Shown here: piece after piece, positions 17,321 through 25,790 of the stretch
Layout of the letters: every line of letters begins with the position of its first letter
Position numbering within the stretch: position 1 is the stretch's first letter
From: G963675935 sp963675935
Lineage (GTDB): Bacteria; Planctomycetota; Planctomycetia; Pirellulales; Thermoguttaceae
NCBI GenBank assembly: GCA_963675935.2
Contig: CAXXPV010000003.1
Span: 1,302,001 to 1,366,000, forward strand
DNA: 64,000 nucleotides
Direction: 5' to 3'
The notes under the pieces: model-generated
The model's input: only the letters and a program-made list of their open reading frames with translations
What the model was told of the DNA's origin: nothing
The model's database searches: none
Made by a program: the position numbers and the translations under genes

Positions 17321-17558
17321 TTCTACTGCACAAGATTGGCAGTCGAAAAAGGGGACTGGCTCCGTCGCCTCGATCAAGCTTCGCCCCGCATAACAGCGTC
17401 TCTGGCGACGGTGCCTGTCCCCTTTTTCGACGGAACCCGCTGGTAACACTGCGGAAAAAGGGGACAGGCACCGTGGCGGCAACGTTTCTACTGATGCTAC
17501 ACCGGTTTACGCCACGGAGCCAGTCCCCATTTTCCGCGAATCTTGCGCAGTAGAATTA
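17318..17558. mobile_element. 241-bp inverted-repeat unit between convergent genes
   Basis: Ends TAATTCTACTGCACAAGATT and complement (19 of 20 match). Inside are two hairpins built from one motif (AAAAAGGGGAC(T/A)GGC(T/A)CCGT and complement), at about 17342-17431 and 17454-17535. The terminal TAA at the left is the stop codon of the FHA activator; the terminal TTA at the right is the stop codon of the convergent phosphoglycerate-mutase-like gene. No flanking duplication is clear. It may also work as a two-way terminator. Confidence 0.7.
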
Positions 17559-18764
17559 GGACGCCGACAAAAAATACTCCATCAGTCGCCAGCCTTCGGC
17601 GAAATAGAGCGACGAACCGGCGGCCGTCGGATCGTCGTAAACCGCCGCAGCGTCGGCGGCGACGCCCCGCCCGGCCATCGCAAAGGGAACGTCGCCGTGG
17701 CTATGCGTCTTGGTGCGCAGCGGCGTCGGATGGTCTGGCGACACCAAGATGCGATAGTCGCCATGCTGCTTGAGCGCCTCGTGGATCGGGCCGACGATGT
17801 GCCGGTCGATCTGTTCGAGGGCCTTTATTTTCTCGGCGGCGTTGCCTTCGTGTGAGGCTTCGTCGGTCGCCTCGACGTGAACGCAAACCAAGTCAACGTC
17901 GTTCAATGCCTCGACGGCGTAACGCCCCTTCGCGGCGTAGTCGGTGTCGAAATATCCGGTGGCGCCGGGCACTTCGATCCGCCGCCAGCCGACCAGCGAC
18001 GCCAGTCCTCGCAGCAAATCGACGGCCGTGATCATCGCGCCCTGAATGCCGCCGTGCAGCGCGGCGAAGGGCGTCAGATGCGGCGCGCGGCCGAGTCCCC
18101 AAAGCCAGACGTTCGTGGCCGGCGGTTTGCCCGCGGCCCTTCGCGCGACGTTCACCGGATGCTCGGCGAACAGGCCGACGCTCTCGCTCATCAGATGGTT
18201 CAACAGATCGCTGCCCGGTCCGCGAGGGAAATCGTCCAAGACGGTTTTGTCGGTCAGATCGTGGGGCGGCGTGGTGCGGGTGTCGGTCGAAAACGGCGAC
18301 GGACGGCCGCCGCCGTGATAGAGCATCAGATTCCGATAGCTGACGCCGGGGCGAAACTCGATCCGCTCGTCGCCCAAATGTTCTTGGGCAGTTTTCAACA
18401 GAGCCGTCGCCTCGGCCGTCGAAATCTGGCCGGCCGTAAAACTCTTCATCACCTGGTTTTCGATCGTGACCAGATTGCAGCGTGCGGCCCAATCGTCCGG
18501 TCCAAGCTCGATCCCCTGGGCCGCGGCCTCCAACGGCGCCCGGCCGGTGAAATGCTTCAGCGGATCGTAGCCCAAAAGGCTGAGGTTGGCCACGTCGGAG
18601 CCGGGCTGGAGTCCGGCGGGCGTATGGTTTGCCCGGCCGACCACGCCGGCCGCCGCAACGGCGTCCATGGCGGGGATACTTGCGGCCGCGAGCGGCGTTT
18701 TGCCGCCCAACGACTCTTGCGGCTCGTCGGCGCAACCATCGGGAATAATCAGGGCGTATTTCAT
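17556..18764 (-). CDS. Phosphoglycerate-mutase-like protein, possible homoserine kinase
   Basis: A 402-residue alkaline-phosphatase-fold enzyme of the archaeal-type cofactor-independent phosphoglycerate mutase family (ApgM). The metal and nucleophile motifs are visible: IIPDGCADEP at the start, the active-site Ser in GSDVANLSLLGYDP, EATDEASHEGN, and SPDHPTPLRTKTHSHGDVPF. Members of one branch have been proposed as the missing homoserine kinase in bacteria lacking thrB, based on gene neighbourhood. Here it follows homoserine dehydrogenase, same strand, which supports that role. Glycolytic mutase activity remains possible. Confidence 0.82.
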   Translation of the reverse strand: MKYALIIPDGCADEPQESLGGKTPLAAASIPAMDAVAAAGVVGRANHTPAGLQPGSDVANLSLLGYDPLKHFTGRAPLEAAAQGIELGPDDWAARCNLVTIENQVMKSFTAGQISTAEATALLKTAQEHLGDERIEFRPGVSYRNLMLYHGGGRPSPFSTDTRTTPPHDLTDKTVLDDFPRGPGSDLLNHLMSESVGLFAEHPVNVARRAAGKPPATNVWLWGLGRAPHLTPFAALHGGIQGAMITAVDLLRGLASLVGWRRIEVPGATGYFDTDYAAKGRYAVEALNDVDLVCVHVEATDEASHEGNAAEKIKALEQIDRHIVGPIHEALKQHGDYRILVSPDHPTPLRTKTHSHGDVPFAMAGRGVAADAAAVYDDPTAAGSSLYFAEGWRLMEYFLSAS

Positions 18765-18783
18765 TCGGCTTCAGTGGTATCTT

Positions 18784-18878
18784 GTAGGGTGGGACAAGCT
18801 TTAGCGCGGTCCCACCATGTTTGTCTCTTATTTCTCAGCTACGATGGAGGGACTGCGCTAAAGCTTGTCCCACCCTAC
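18784..18878. repeat. Hairpin repeat, type B, copy 3
   Basis: Arms GTAGGGTGGGACAAGCTTTA and complement around a loop of about 40 bases. It fills the space between hom and the downstream mutase-like gene, so a transcript crossing both genes would carry it. Confidence 0.8.
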
Positions 18879-18881
18879 TTT

Positions 18882-20186
18882 CTAATCCCGCACTCTCATC
18901 CGCACGCTGCCCGGATGAACCGAGGCAAGCTGTCCGATCGACTTCATGGCCTCGGCCACGTTGCCTTCCGATGTCGTGTGGGTCATGATGACCAGCGGGA
19001 CCACGTTCGAGGCGTCTTCTTCCTCGGTCTCGTGCTGAATCACCGAGGCGATGGAAATATGATAGCGGCCCAAAACGCCGGTGATCTCCGACATGACTCC
19101 GGGCCGATCATCAATGCTGAATCGCATGTAGAATCGGCCGGGCACCTTGGCGGGATCGCGCGTGCGCACCGTCGCTTCGCCCTCGGATGACCAGAGATTC
19201 AACAGGCGGAACGTAATCGCCGTTCGACCGGCGACCGTGGCGATCAGGTCGGCGACGACGGCCGAAGCGGTGGGCATTTGGCCAGCGCCGAGGCCGTGGA
19301 AGAACACGCGGCCCACGGCGTCGCCCACCACGCGAATGGCGTTGTAGGCCCCACCGACTTCCGCCAGCGGAGTGCCGTGCCGAACCAACGTGGGCGAAAC
19401 GTGCAGTTCCAACCCCTCGGGCACAAGCTCGGCGACGGCCAGCAGCTTGATGCTATAGCCGAGTTCCTTGGCATAGCGAATGTCCATCACGTCAACCACG
19501 TCGATGCCCGTCCGTGGGATGTCGCGCCACTTGGCCCTGGCGCCGAAAGCCAGATGGCCGAGAATGGCGAGTTTCTGCGCGGCGTCGCTGCCGTTGACGT
19601 CCATGGCCGGATTCGCCTCGGCATAGCCGCGCTGCTGGGCTTCGGCCAAGGCCGAGGCGTAGTCGGTGTCGTTCTCCTGCATCTGCGTCAGGATGAAATT
19701 GCTCGTGCCGTTCAAAATGGCGTGGATCGACTCGATCTGATTGGCGGCCAGCGACTCGGCCACCGCGGCGATGATGGGAATTCCCCCGCCGACGGCGGCC
19801 TCGAAGGCAATGGAACGGCCCATCCGCCGGGCCGTGTCGAACAGCTCCGGTCCATGCTCGGCCAGCAACGCCTTGTTCGCCGTGACGACGTCCTTGCCGC
19901 TTTCCAGCAGCTTCAAGACAATCGTCCGCGCAGGCTCCAGCCCGCCGACCAACTCGACCGCCGCGACAATCTCGGGATCGTCGAGCACCTGGGAGAGGTC
20001 GGCCGTAAGGATGCCCGGCGGCAAGGCGAAGTTTCGCGGCCGTTTCAAGTCGGGATCGACCACGTGGACCAATTCCAGCCGCTTGCCCGCGCGGCTGGCA
20101 ATCCGGTCGCCATGCTCCAAAAGCAGCCGGGCGACGCCCCCGCCGATCGTACCGAATCCGATAATGGCAACTTTGGCTACGTCCAT
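18882..20186 (-). CDS. hom: Homoserine dehydrogenase
   Basis: A 434-residue enzyme that reduces aspartate semialdehyde to homoserine in the threonine/methionine branch. The NAD(P) fold is at the start (IIGFGTIGGGVARLLLEHG). The catalytic region carries VTANKALL, GGGIPII, ILNGTSNFIL and DVNGSDAAQKLAILG. A C-terminal ACT domain (about 350-434; RFSIDDRPGVMSEITGVLGR) suggests end-product control. Length is normal for the ACT-bearing form. The following gene on the same strand may provide the next step. Confidence 0.95.
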   Translation of the reverse strand: MDVAKVAIIGFGTIGGGVARLLLEHGDRIASRAGKRLELVHVVDPDLKRPRNFALPPGILTADLSQVLDDPEIVAAVELVGGLEPARTIVLKLLESGKDVVTANKALLAEHGPELFDTARRMGRSIAFEAAVGGGIPIIAAVAESLAANQIESIHAILNGTSNFILTQMQENDTDYASALAEAQQRGYAEANPAMDVNGSDAAQKLAILGHLAFGARAKWRDIPRTGIDVVDVMDIRYAKELGYSIKLLAVAELVPEGLELHVSPTLVRHGTPLAEVGGAYNAIRVVGDAVGRVFFHGLGAGQMPTASAVVADLIATVAGRTAITFRLLNLWSSEGEATVRTRDPAKVPGRFYMRFSIDDRPGVMSEITGVLGRYHISIASVIQHETEEEDASNVVPLVIMTHTTSEGNVAEAMKSIGQLASVHPGSVRMRVRD

Positions 20187-20282
20187 ATCGTTATCATAAG
20201 TCTGTTGGTTTGTAGGATTTGCACTCCGCGAAACAGCTATGGTAGGGCATCGAGCCGTGTGGCGTCAAGAGACGTGCAGAAT

Positions 20283-20385
20283 GTAGGTTATGCTTCAGCA
20301 TAACGCGGTGTAGCTGCAACCAATGGGGGGCTTAGGTCTTGGGGCCAAGACCCAAGACCTAAGACCTAAGACCTAAGACCAACAC
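20283..20385. repeat. Hairpin type F (single) and short tandem repeat
   Basis: GTAGGTTATGCTTCAGCATA at 20283 is a lone copy of the hairpin seen in pairs at 25303 and 30682. It is followed at about 20334-20382 by a tandem of the unit AAGACCT (about seven bases, repeated four to five times, first copies imperfect). Both lie upstream of hom and downstream of the next gene. Confidence 0.65.
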
Positions 20386-21588
20386 TCAATATCGACCGCG
20401 ATAGTTGTGCGCCTCGATCGTCGGGCTGCGCGCCGCCGACGGCCCCTCGGCCGCGGCCGCCGTCGTCAGGCCCTTGCACTCGACGAAAATCAACATGTCG
20501 GCCCTGGCGGGCGTCGCGCCGATCGGCAGCGGAACGCCGGGCACCAGTCGGGCGCCGTCCACCGGAATCGGAAGCGCCACCATCCCCAGCCCCACGACCA
20601 ACACCTGATCGACAGGCCAACGGAACCGCTCGTGGAATCGGTAGTGCGACATCTGCGGCGATTCGATCTTCGTCCGTTGACGCGGCGACGACTGCGTGGG
20701 CACGTCAACCATCACACTGTGCATCTTCTCGACCTGATTGATCTCGCATTTGATCGTGGCGTCGATCAGGCGGCGGTCGATCGACAACAGCGGACTGAAG
20801 TCGATTGCGAACCCTTCCTCGACCTGCCCCCGCGAGGCCTCGAAACCGGCCGCGGTGTCGGGCCGCTGGACCGCGTCGCGCACATACTCCCTGGCACGCA
20901 TCGACGAAACGACCGTCGATTGCCCGTTGTTGACGATCAGATACGGCGAACTATGCTCGCGGTAATCGTTGCGGCGGCGAAGTTCGCCCACCAAAATCGC
21001 GGCGTTTTCCTTCGGCAGCAGCCAGGCGTTGACGCCCGCCGTCTGCACGGGCACGGGCCGCAGCAACCGCTGCGCCGAAGCTCGCCAACTCGGACTATCG
21101 AGCGTGACCAGCCGCATGGCGAAGGTGTAAGAGGCGGCCTCGCTGTTCGTGAAGCGATCGACCACGTCGGCCACGAGTTTTTGCATTTCCGGCGTTTGAT
21201 AAACGCGGAGCGTGCGGTTGTTGACGCTCAAAACGCCCAGCGGCTCGGTGTGCCACGCTTCGTAACCGGTGTCGCGGAGAATCCAGTCGATGATGGCCTG
21301 CTCGGGCCGCTTGGTCGAGGTGACTCGCGTGGTGTAGGGACTGATGTCGTAGTCGCGCCAGATCTGGCCGGCGTCGTTGGGCAACGTGACCGGGCCGGCG
21401 GCGCCGATGGGCGTCAGTGGTTTTGCCGCGGGTTCGTTCCGCGCAACCTCCGGCACAGTGGCCGATGGCGGCGAATTGCGAGTCGCCGTCGCATCGGTCG
21501 AACGCCACGCCGGCGCGCTTTGGGCGAACGCCGAACCGGCCGAACCGATCGAAATGGCCGCAACCAACAAAAAAAATCGTCGCAACAT
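20386..21588 (-). CDS. Exported protein with secretin-like features, unknown function
   Basis: A 400-residue protein. The ATG at 21588 has AAGGAGG 5 bases upstream and begins a clear signal peptide (FFLLVAAISIGSAGSAFAQ). After a Pro/Ala-rich linker, residues about 95-190 (VYQTPEMQKLVADVVDRF) and 270-330 (FAIDFSPLLSIDRRLIDATI) are reminiscent of the N-terminal and core strands of secretin-type proteins, but no glycine-rich gate is evident. I would not assign a function. No secretion genes are adjacent. Confidence 0.6.
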   Translation of the reverse strand: MLRRFFLLVAAISIGSAGSAFAQSAPAWRSTDATATRNSPPSATVPEVARNEPAAKPLTPIGAAGPVTLPNDAGQIWRDYDISPYTTRVTSTKRPEQAIIDWILRDTGYEAWHTEPLGVLSVNNRTLRVYQTPEMQKLVADVVDRFTNSEAASYTFAMRLVTLDSPSWRASAQRLLRPVPVQTAGVNAWLLPKENAAILVGELRRRNDYREHSSPYLIVNNGQSTVVSSMRAREYVRDAVQRPDTAAGFEASRGQVEEGFAIDFSPLLSIDRRLIDATIKCEINQVEKMHSVMVDVPTQSSPRQRTKIESPQMSHYRFHERFRWPVDQVLVVGLGMVALPIPVDGARLVPGVPLPIGATPARADMLIFVECKGLTTAAAAEGPSAARSPTIEAHNYRGRY

Positions 21589-21720
21589 ATCAGCCTCCTT
21601 GCCGAACTCGCCGCGAATCGAAAGACCAGCAGTCCAAAGTATAAGACAATGGCCAACTTGGGGCAATTGCAGATCGGAAGTGTTGCCTTAGCGCAATAGC
21701 CAATAGCCGGGGGCCACGGC

Positions 21721-21877
21721 CAGGAGAACTGCAAAGTCCAGGAAACCGTCATTCTGAGCGCAGCGAAGAATCTCCGTGGTATCGCGTAAGTTCCTGCGGG
21801 CCAACGAGATTCTTCGCTGCGCTCAGAATGACGGTCTTTCCCATCTATCCCCAAAATGCGACTTTGCAATTCTCCTG
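21721..21877. mobile_element. 157-bp MITE-like element, family 3
   Basis: Terminal inverted repeats CAGGAGAA(C/T)TGCAAAGTC, 17 of 18 matching. It is flanked by a 10-bp direct repeat GGGCCACGGC (21711-21720 and 21878-21887). The centre holds the same hairpin core (CATTCTGAGCGCAGCGAAGA) as families 1 and 2, but the ends are unrelated to theirs. The surrounding 440-base gap (21589-22030) contains no recognisable gene. Confidence 0.78.
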
Positions 21878-22030
21878 GGGCCACGGCCCGCGGAATGTGC
21901 TTTCCATCACCAATGACGCCGACATTTATCTGCCTGACAGCCAATGGTCCGAAGCACACACGGGAAAATGGGCGGCTGGGGATGAATGCGCAGCTTCTGC
22001 TTGGCCGCCGATGAAAAGCACGAACATCCC

Positions 22031-22645
22031 TCAATCCAACGGCACTAGCTTCGGGGCGGGAACCTTGCGCCCGTATACCCGGCCGTGCCGGGCCATCAAC
22101 TCGCGGAACGTCGGCCGCAAAAAATCGTAGACCGAAGAGGGCGGCTCGAGAGAAAGCCAGCGGTCCAAAAGCGCCGAGACGTGCGCGTCGTACTGTTTTT
22201 GCGACGCCCCGTGGGCGAAGCAGCGGCTGCCGAGCCGGCGGACGTCGCCGTCGAAGCGCGGCCCGACGTGCCACAATTCGTGCAAAACCGTGGCCAATTT
22301 CTCGCGCAGCGGCAAATCGAGAAAACGCGGCAGGTAGAACGTGAGAATGTAAAGCATCTCGCGGCCGTCGGGATCGTATAGCCGCTGGATGCCCCAACGA
22401 CGCTTGCGGCGGAATGTGTGTAACTGCCCATCTGCGAAGCGCAACGGAGTGAGCGAGGCGAAAATCCCCTGGGCGCCAGAGCGGCGGGTTTGCGAAAAAC
22501 TGACCGCCACGCGCGACATGTCGATGTGGCGAAGCTGCTCGAGCCGGGCGACCATGTCGTCGCACAGTCGGCGGACGTGGCCGGTGAAGTCGAATCCATC
22601 GGCCGGCGGGTCGCGGCGATGAAATTGCGGCGACGAACGATCCAT
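22031..22645 (-). CDS. Putative HExxH metallopeptidase
   Basis: About 204 residues. The zinc motif HELWH sits in LATVLHELWHVGPRFDGDVR, preceded by a strand-helix region (RRWGIQRLYDPDGREMLYIL), as in the family called 'putative metallopeptidase' found in phage and bacterial genomes. No signal peptide, so it is probably cytoplasmic. The gene begins 12-33 bases after rplQ on the same strand, so it may be read with the ribosomal cluster. The start could be the ATG at 22645 or a GTG at 22666. Confidence 0.7.
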   Translation of the reverse strand: MDRSSPQFHRRDPPADGFDFTGHVRRLCDDMVARLEQLRHIDMSRVAVSFSQTRRSGAQGIFASLTPLRFADGQLHTFRRKRRWGIQRLYDPDGREMLYILTFYLPRFLDLPLREKLATVLHELWHVGPRFDGDVRRLGSRCFAHGASQKQYDAHVSALLDRWLSLEPPSSVYDFLRPTFRELMARHGRVYGRKVPAPKLVPLD

Positions 22646-22678
22646 CGGTTTCTCGTTGCGCTTCACACTACCGTTGCG

Positions 22679-23308
22679 CTACTCGGCGGCCGGTTCGCTC
22701 GAATTCGCGGCGGGTTCAACCGGCTTGATCTCGGCAACCGGGGCGGCGGTTTCAAACGCCGGCTTGGTGGCCGTCTTGCGAACGCGGTCGTTCTTGCCCA
22801 CCAGTTCGAGAATCGCGCGGGTGCCGGCATCGCCCAATCGCGGCTTGGCCAGGCGCAACACACGGGTGTAGCCGCCGTCGCGGTCGATAAAGCGTGGGGC
22901 AATATCCTCGAAGAGGATGCGAACCGCCTGCTTATCGCCCAACATCCGCAAGGCTTTGCGACGGGCGGCGACCACCGGCGCAATCGCATGGTTCCATTGC
23001 TGCCACTGCTCGCTGGTGCGCCACGCGCGCCATTCAACGCTGTTGCGCTCGGCGTTCGGCTCCAGTTGATCGGCGGCCTCTTGATGCGGTAAGGCTCGCC
23101 GGGCGATCGTAATGCATTTTTCGACCACCGGCCGAACTTCCTTGGCCTTCTGGATCGTCGTGATGATGCGGCCCTTGACCGCGGGCGCGTTGTCTTCGCC
23201 CTCGGCGTCGCGCTCGGTCAAAAACAACGCAGTGGCCAGGCTCCGTAGCAAGGCCCGTTGATGACTTGGATGGCGGCCGAGCTTCCGGCCTTTTCTTCGA
23301 TGTCGCAT
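22679..23308 (-). CDS. rplQ: Ribosomal protein L17 with insertion and tail
   Basis: The start MRHRRKGRKLGRHPSHQRAL is typical of L17, which binds 23S rRNA near the exit tunnel. At 209 residues it is much longer than E. coli L17 (127). About 40 extra residues, Trp- and Glu-rich (VEWRAWRTSEQWQQWNHAI), interrupt the domain after residue 75, and an Ala/Pro/Glu-rich tail of about 35 residues ends it. The C-terminal L17 core (GDKQAVRILFEDIAPRF, RDGGYTRVLRL) is intact. It is the last ribosomal gene of the cluster. Confidence 0.93.
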   Translation of the reverse strand: MRHRRKGRKLGRHPSHQRALLRSLATALFLTERDAEGEDNAPAVKGRIITTIQKAKEVRPVVEKCITIARRALPHQEAADQLEPNAERNSVEWRAWRTSEQWQQWNHAIAPVVAARRKALRMLGDKQAVRILFEDIAPRFIDRDGGYTRVLRLAKPRLGDAGTRAILELVGKNDRVRKTATKPAFETAAPVAEIKPVEPAANSSEPAAE

Positions 23309-23367
23309 GATCGTGCCGTTTCGTTCAAATAAATGCGTATTCTTAGAATAATTGTGCCGTTGGACGT

Positions 23368-23423
23368 AAGACGGATTTCCAAATCCGTCCAGGTCTTGGC
23401 GACGGATTTGGAAATCCGTCTTA
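23368..23423. repeat. Hairpin repeat, type G
   Basis: AAGACGGATTTCCAAATCCG and its complement lie 11 bases apart; each arm is itself nearly palindromic. It sits between rpoA and rplQ. This is the only copy in the window. Confidence 0.75.
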
Positions 23424-23457
23424 TGGCTTTTTGGTCAACTAAACTTGCTGCAACACC

Positions 23458-24459
23458 TTATACCGTGGCGGCCGGCGGGGCCGGCGGCAGCCGCATGCCC
23501 AACCGAAGCCCGATGTCGGAAAGCTTTTCGCGGACTTCCGCCATCGTGGTCTCGCCAAAATTGCGGACTTCCAACAACTGCTCCTCGCTGCGGCTCACCA
23601 AATCGCGGACCGTGGTGATGTTTTCCGACTCCAGGCAGTTCGTCGCCCGAACCGAAAGCTCCAACTCCGCCAGACTCATGCCTAGCTTCGCTTCGGTGGC
23701 TTGGTCGATACTGGCCTGGCCCGCGGCGCGGGCCTCGCTATGCACCATTGGTCCGAGTTCGTTGTACTGTACGAACGGGTTGAGGTGCTTGCGGAGGATT
23801 TTCGCCGATTCGACCAAGGCCAACTCCGGCGAGACCGATCCGTTGGTCCAAATTTCGATGGTCAACTTGTCGTAGTTCGTCTTCTGGCCGACGCGAGTCT
23901 CCTCGACCTCATACCGCACCCGAACGACCGGGCTGAAAGCGGCGTCAACCGGGATGATCCCGATCTCCTGGGCCTGCGGCGTGTGTTCCAAGGCCGGCAC
24001 GTATCCGCGACCGTTTTCCACGACCATTTCCAACTGGAAAGGCACGTCTTCGGTCAACGTCGTAATGACGAGATCCTTGTTGATCACGTCGATTTGGTCG
24101 TCGGTGCGAATGTCGGCGCCGGTGACCTGCCCTTTCTGGTTCTTTTCGATCCGGACGACGCGGGTTTGCTCGCTGTGGTTCTTCACCACGAGCGACTTCA
24201 CGTTCAGGACGATGTCGGCAACGTCGTCGGCAACGCCCGGCAGCGAGCTGAATTCGTGCTGGGCACCGTGCAGTTTGATTTGGGTCACGGCACTGCCTTC
24301 GAGGCTCGAAAGCAGAATGCGACGGAGGCTGTTGCCGACCGTCACGCCGAAGCCGCGCTCGAATGGCTCGGCAACGAACTTGCCGTAGGTGGCAGTAAGC
24401 GTCGATCGATCGACCGCAATCAGGCTGGGCAACTCCAGGCCGCGCCATCGAATACGCAT
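23458..24459 (-). CDS. rpoA: RNA polymerase alpha subunit
   Basis: A 333-residue alpha subunit. The N-terminal assembly domain has GFGVTVGNSLRRILLSSL; the C-terminal domain has LELSVRATNCLESENITTV and the helix-hairpin-helix region that binds UP elements and activators. I chose the ATG at 24459, with GGAG 7 bases upstream, over an in-frame TTG 18 bases earlier. Its place between rpsD and rplQ is the standard alpha-operon order. Confidence 0.96.
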   Translation of the reverse strand: MRIRWRGLELPSLIAVDRSTLTATYGKFVAEPFERGFGVTVGNSLRRILLSSLEGSAVTQIKLHGAQHEFSSLPGVADDVADIVLNVKSLVVKNHSEQTRVVRIEKNQKGQVTGADIRTDDQIDVINKDLVITTLTEDVPFQLEMVVENGRGYVPALEHTPQAQEIGIIPVDAAFSPVVRVRYEVEETRVGQKTNYDKLTIEIWTNGSVSPELALVESAKILRKHLNPFVQYNELGPMVHSEARAAGQASIDQATEAKLGMSLAELELSVRATNCLESENITTVRDLVSRSEEQLLEVRNFGETTMAEVREKLSDIGLRLGMRLPPAPPAATV

Positions 24460-24505
24460 GAGAAAACTCCGATCCAATTACTTTTACGGTGGCTGCTACG
24501 AGTGG

Positions 24506-25132
24506 CTACTTGGAACACAGCTCGACGATCAACTGCGGCTGCACGGGAATCGACACGTCGGCCGCCTCCGGGTTCCGAAGGACATGTCCTTCGGGCAGGG
24601 GGCCGTCGATCCGATTGAGAAATTCCGGCACGTCGCGGTTCGACTCGGCCAAAACCGCCTGCACCAATTGCAGGCTCTTCGCACGATTTTTCACCCGGAT
24701 GGCGTCGCCCGGCCGGGTCAAAAAGCTCGGAATATCAACCCGCCGGCCGTTGACCGTTACGTGGCCGTGGGCGACCAACAACCGGGCCTGCGCCCGCGAA
24801 TGGCCGAAACCAAGGCGATAGACCACGTTGTCCAAACGGCGTTCGAGCAGAACCATCAGGGCTTCGCCCGTGTTGCCCTTGCCTCTTGCGGCCTCGGCGA
24901 ACACCTTGCGGAACTGCTTTTCGAGCAGGCCGTAGTGATGCTTCACCTTTTGCTTCTCGCGGAGGTGGACGCCGTAGTCGGTTTGCTTGCCGCGGCGGAA
25001 GGAATTCATGCCCGGCGCCGAATCGCGGCGCTCGAACGCGCACTTGGGCGTATCGCAACGGTTGCCCTTAAGGAACAACTTCGCTCCCTCGCGACGGCAC
25101 AAGCGGCAGACCGGTGAATGTTGACGAGCCAT
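24506..25132 (-). CDS. rpsD: Ribosomal protein S4, zinc-binding form
   Basis: A 208-residue S4. The N-terminus has the four-cysteine set Cys9, Cys12, Cys26 and Cys31, so this is the zinc-containing form. The S4 RNA-binding domain (RLDNVVYRLGFGHSRAQARL) follows. S4 starts 30S assembly and in E. coli represses its own operon; whether it does here is not visible. Confidence 0.96.
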   Translation of the reverse strand: MARQHSPVCRLCRREGAKLFLKGNRCDTPKCAFERRDSAPGMNSFRRGKQTDYGVHLREKQKVKHHYGLLEKQFRKVFAEAARGKGNTGEALMVLLERRLDNVVYRLGFGHSRAQARLLVAHGHVTVNGRRVDIPSFLTRPGDAIRVKNRAKSLQLVQAVLAESNRDVPEFLNRIDGPLPEGHVLRNPEAADVSIPVQPQLIVELCSK

Positions 25133-25302
25133 ACGGTGTTGAACTCCAATAACGGAAGGGGCTAGGGGATTAAGGAGCCACGGGCCGCGGGCTAGGGGCT
25201 GAACATGAACACTTGCTGTTTCATGCCGGCCGCCATCGCCTCAAAGTCCACTAACTGCCTTCATCCTCCCAACCCAAAATCTTTGATCTCTAATCCCTAG
25301 GC

Positions 25303-25369
25303 CGTAGGTTATGCTTCAGCATAACAAAAACGCTGCAAATCAAGGTGTTATGCTGAAGCATAACCTACG
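25303..25369. repeat. Hairpin repeat, type F, copy 1 (paired)
   Basis: CGTAGGTTATGCTTCAGCAT and complement about 20 bases apart; each arm is itself palindromic. It lies in the 256-base gap between rpsK and rpsD; the rest of that gap (25133-25300) is made of TAGGGGNT-type and similar low-complexity sequence with no gene. Further copies are at 30682-30758 (paired) and 20283 (single). Confidence 0.8.
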
Positions 25370-25388
25370 TACATCTTCCCAAATTATC

Positions 25389-25790
25389 TTACACGCGGCG
25401 ACGCTTCTTCGGCCGGCATCCGTTGTGCGGCAGCGGAGTGACGTCTTCGATCGACTTGATCTTGAGTCCAGCCGCCTGCAACGCGGTGATCGCGCTTTCC
25501 CGCCCGCTGCCAGGGCCTTTCACACGCACCTCGACCTCTTTCATGCCGCACTTCATGGCCTTCTCGGCCACCTGCTGGGCCGACATTTGCCCGGCGAACG
25601 GCGTGCTCTTCCGGCTTCCCTTGAAACCGGACGTGCCGGCGCTGGCCCAACAAATGGCTTCGCCTTTGGTGTCGGTGATGGTGATGACGGTATTATTGAA
25701 CGTCGCCTTGATGTGGACAACGCCCACCGTCACGTTGCGACGGACTTTTTTCTTGGAACCCGATGATGTGGATACTGCTGCTTTGGCCAC
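25389..25790 (-). CDS. rpsK: Ribosomal protein S11
   Basis: A 133-residue S11 with the characteristic VVHIKATFNNTVITITDTKG and the C-terminal VTPLPHNGCRPKKRRRV, the signature for this platform protein of the 30S subunit. Length and start are normal. It lies between rpsM and rpsD. Confidence 0.96.
   Translation of the reverse strand: MAKAAVSTSSGSKKKVRRNVTVGVVHIKATFNNTVITITDTKGEAICWASAGTSGFKGSRKSTPFAGQMSAQQVAEKAMKCGMKEVEVRVKGPGSGRESAITALQAAGLKIKSIEDVTPLPHNGCRPKKRRRV

Noticed and set aside
17877..19190. Plus-strand open frame across hom and the mutase-like gene
   Set aside because: It crosses two well-supported genes and an intergenic hairpin; G/C-rich third positions explain the long frame.
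20334..20390. CRISPR-like array from the AAGACCT tandem
   Set aside because: Units are about seven bases with no spacers and there are no cas genes.
20407..21699. Plus-strand open frame of 430 codons
   Set aside because: Shadow of the exported protein gene, which has a good ribosome site and signal peptide.
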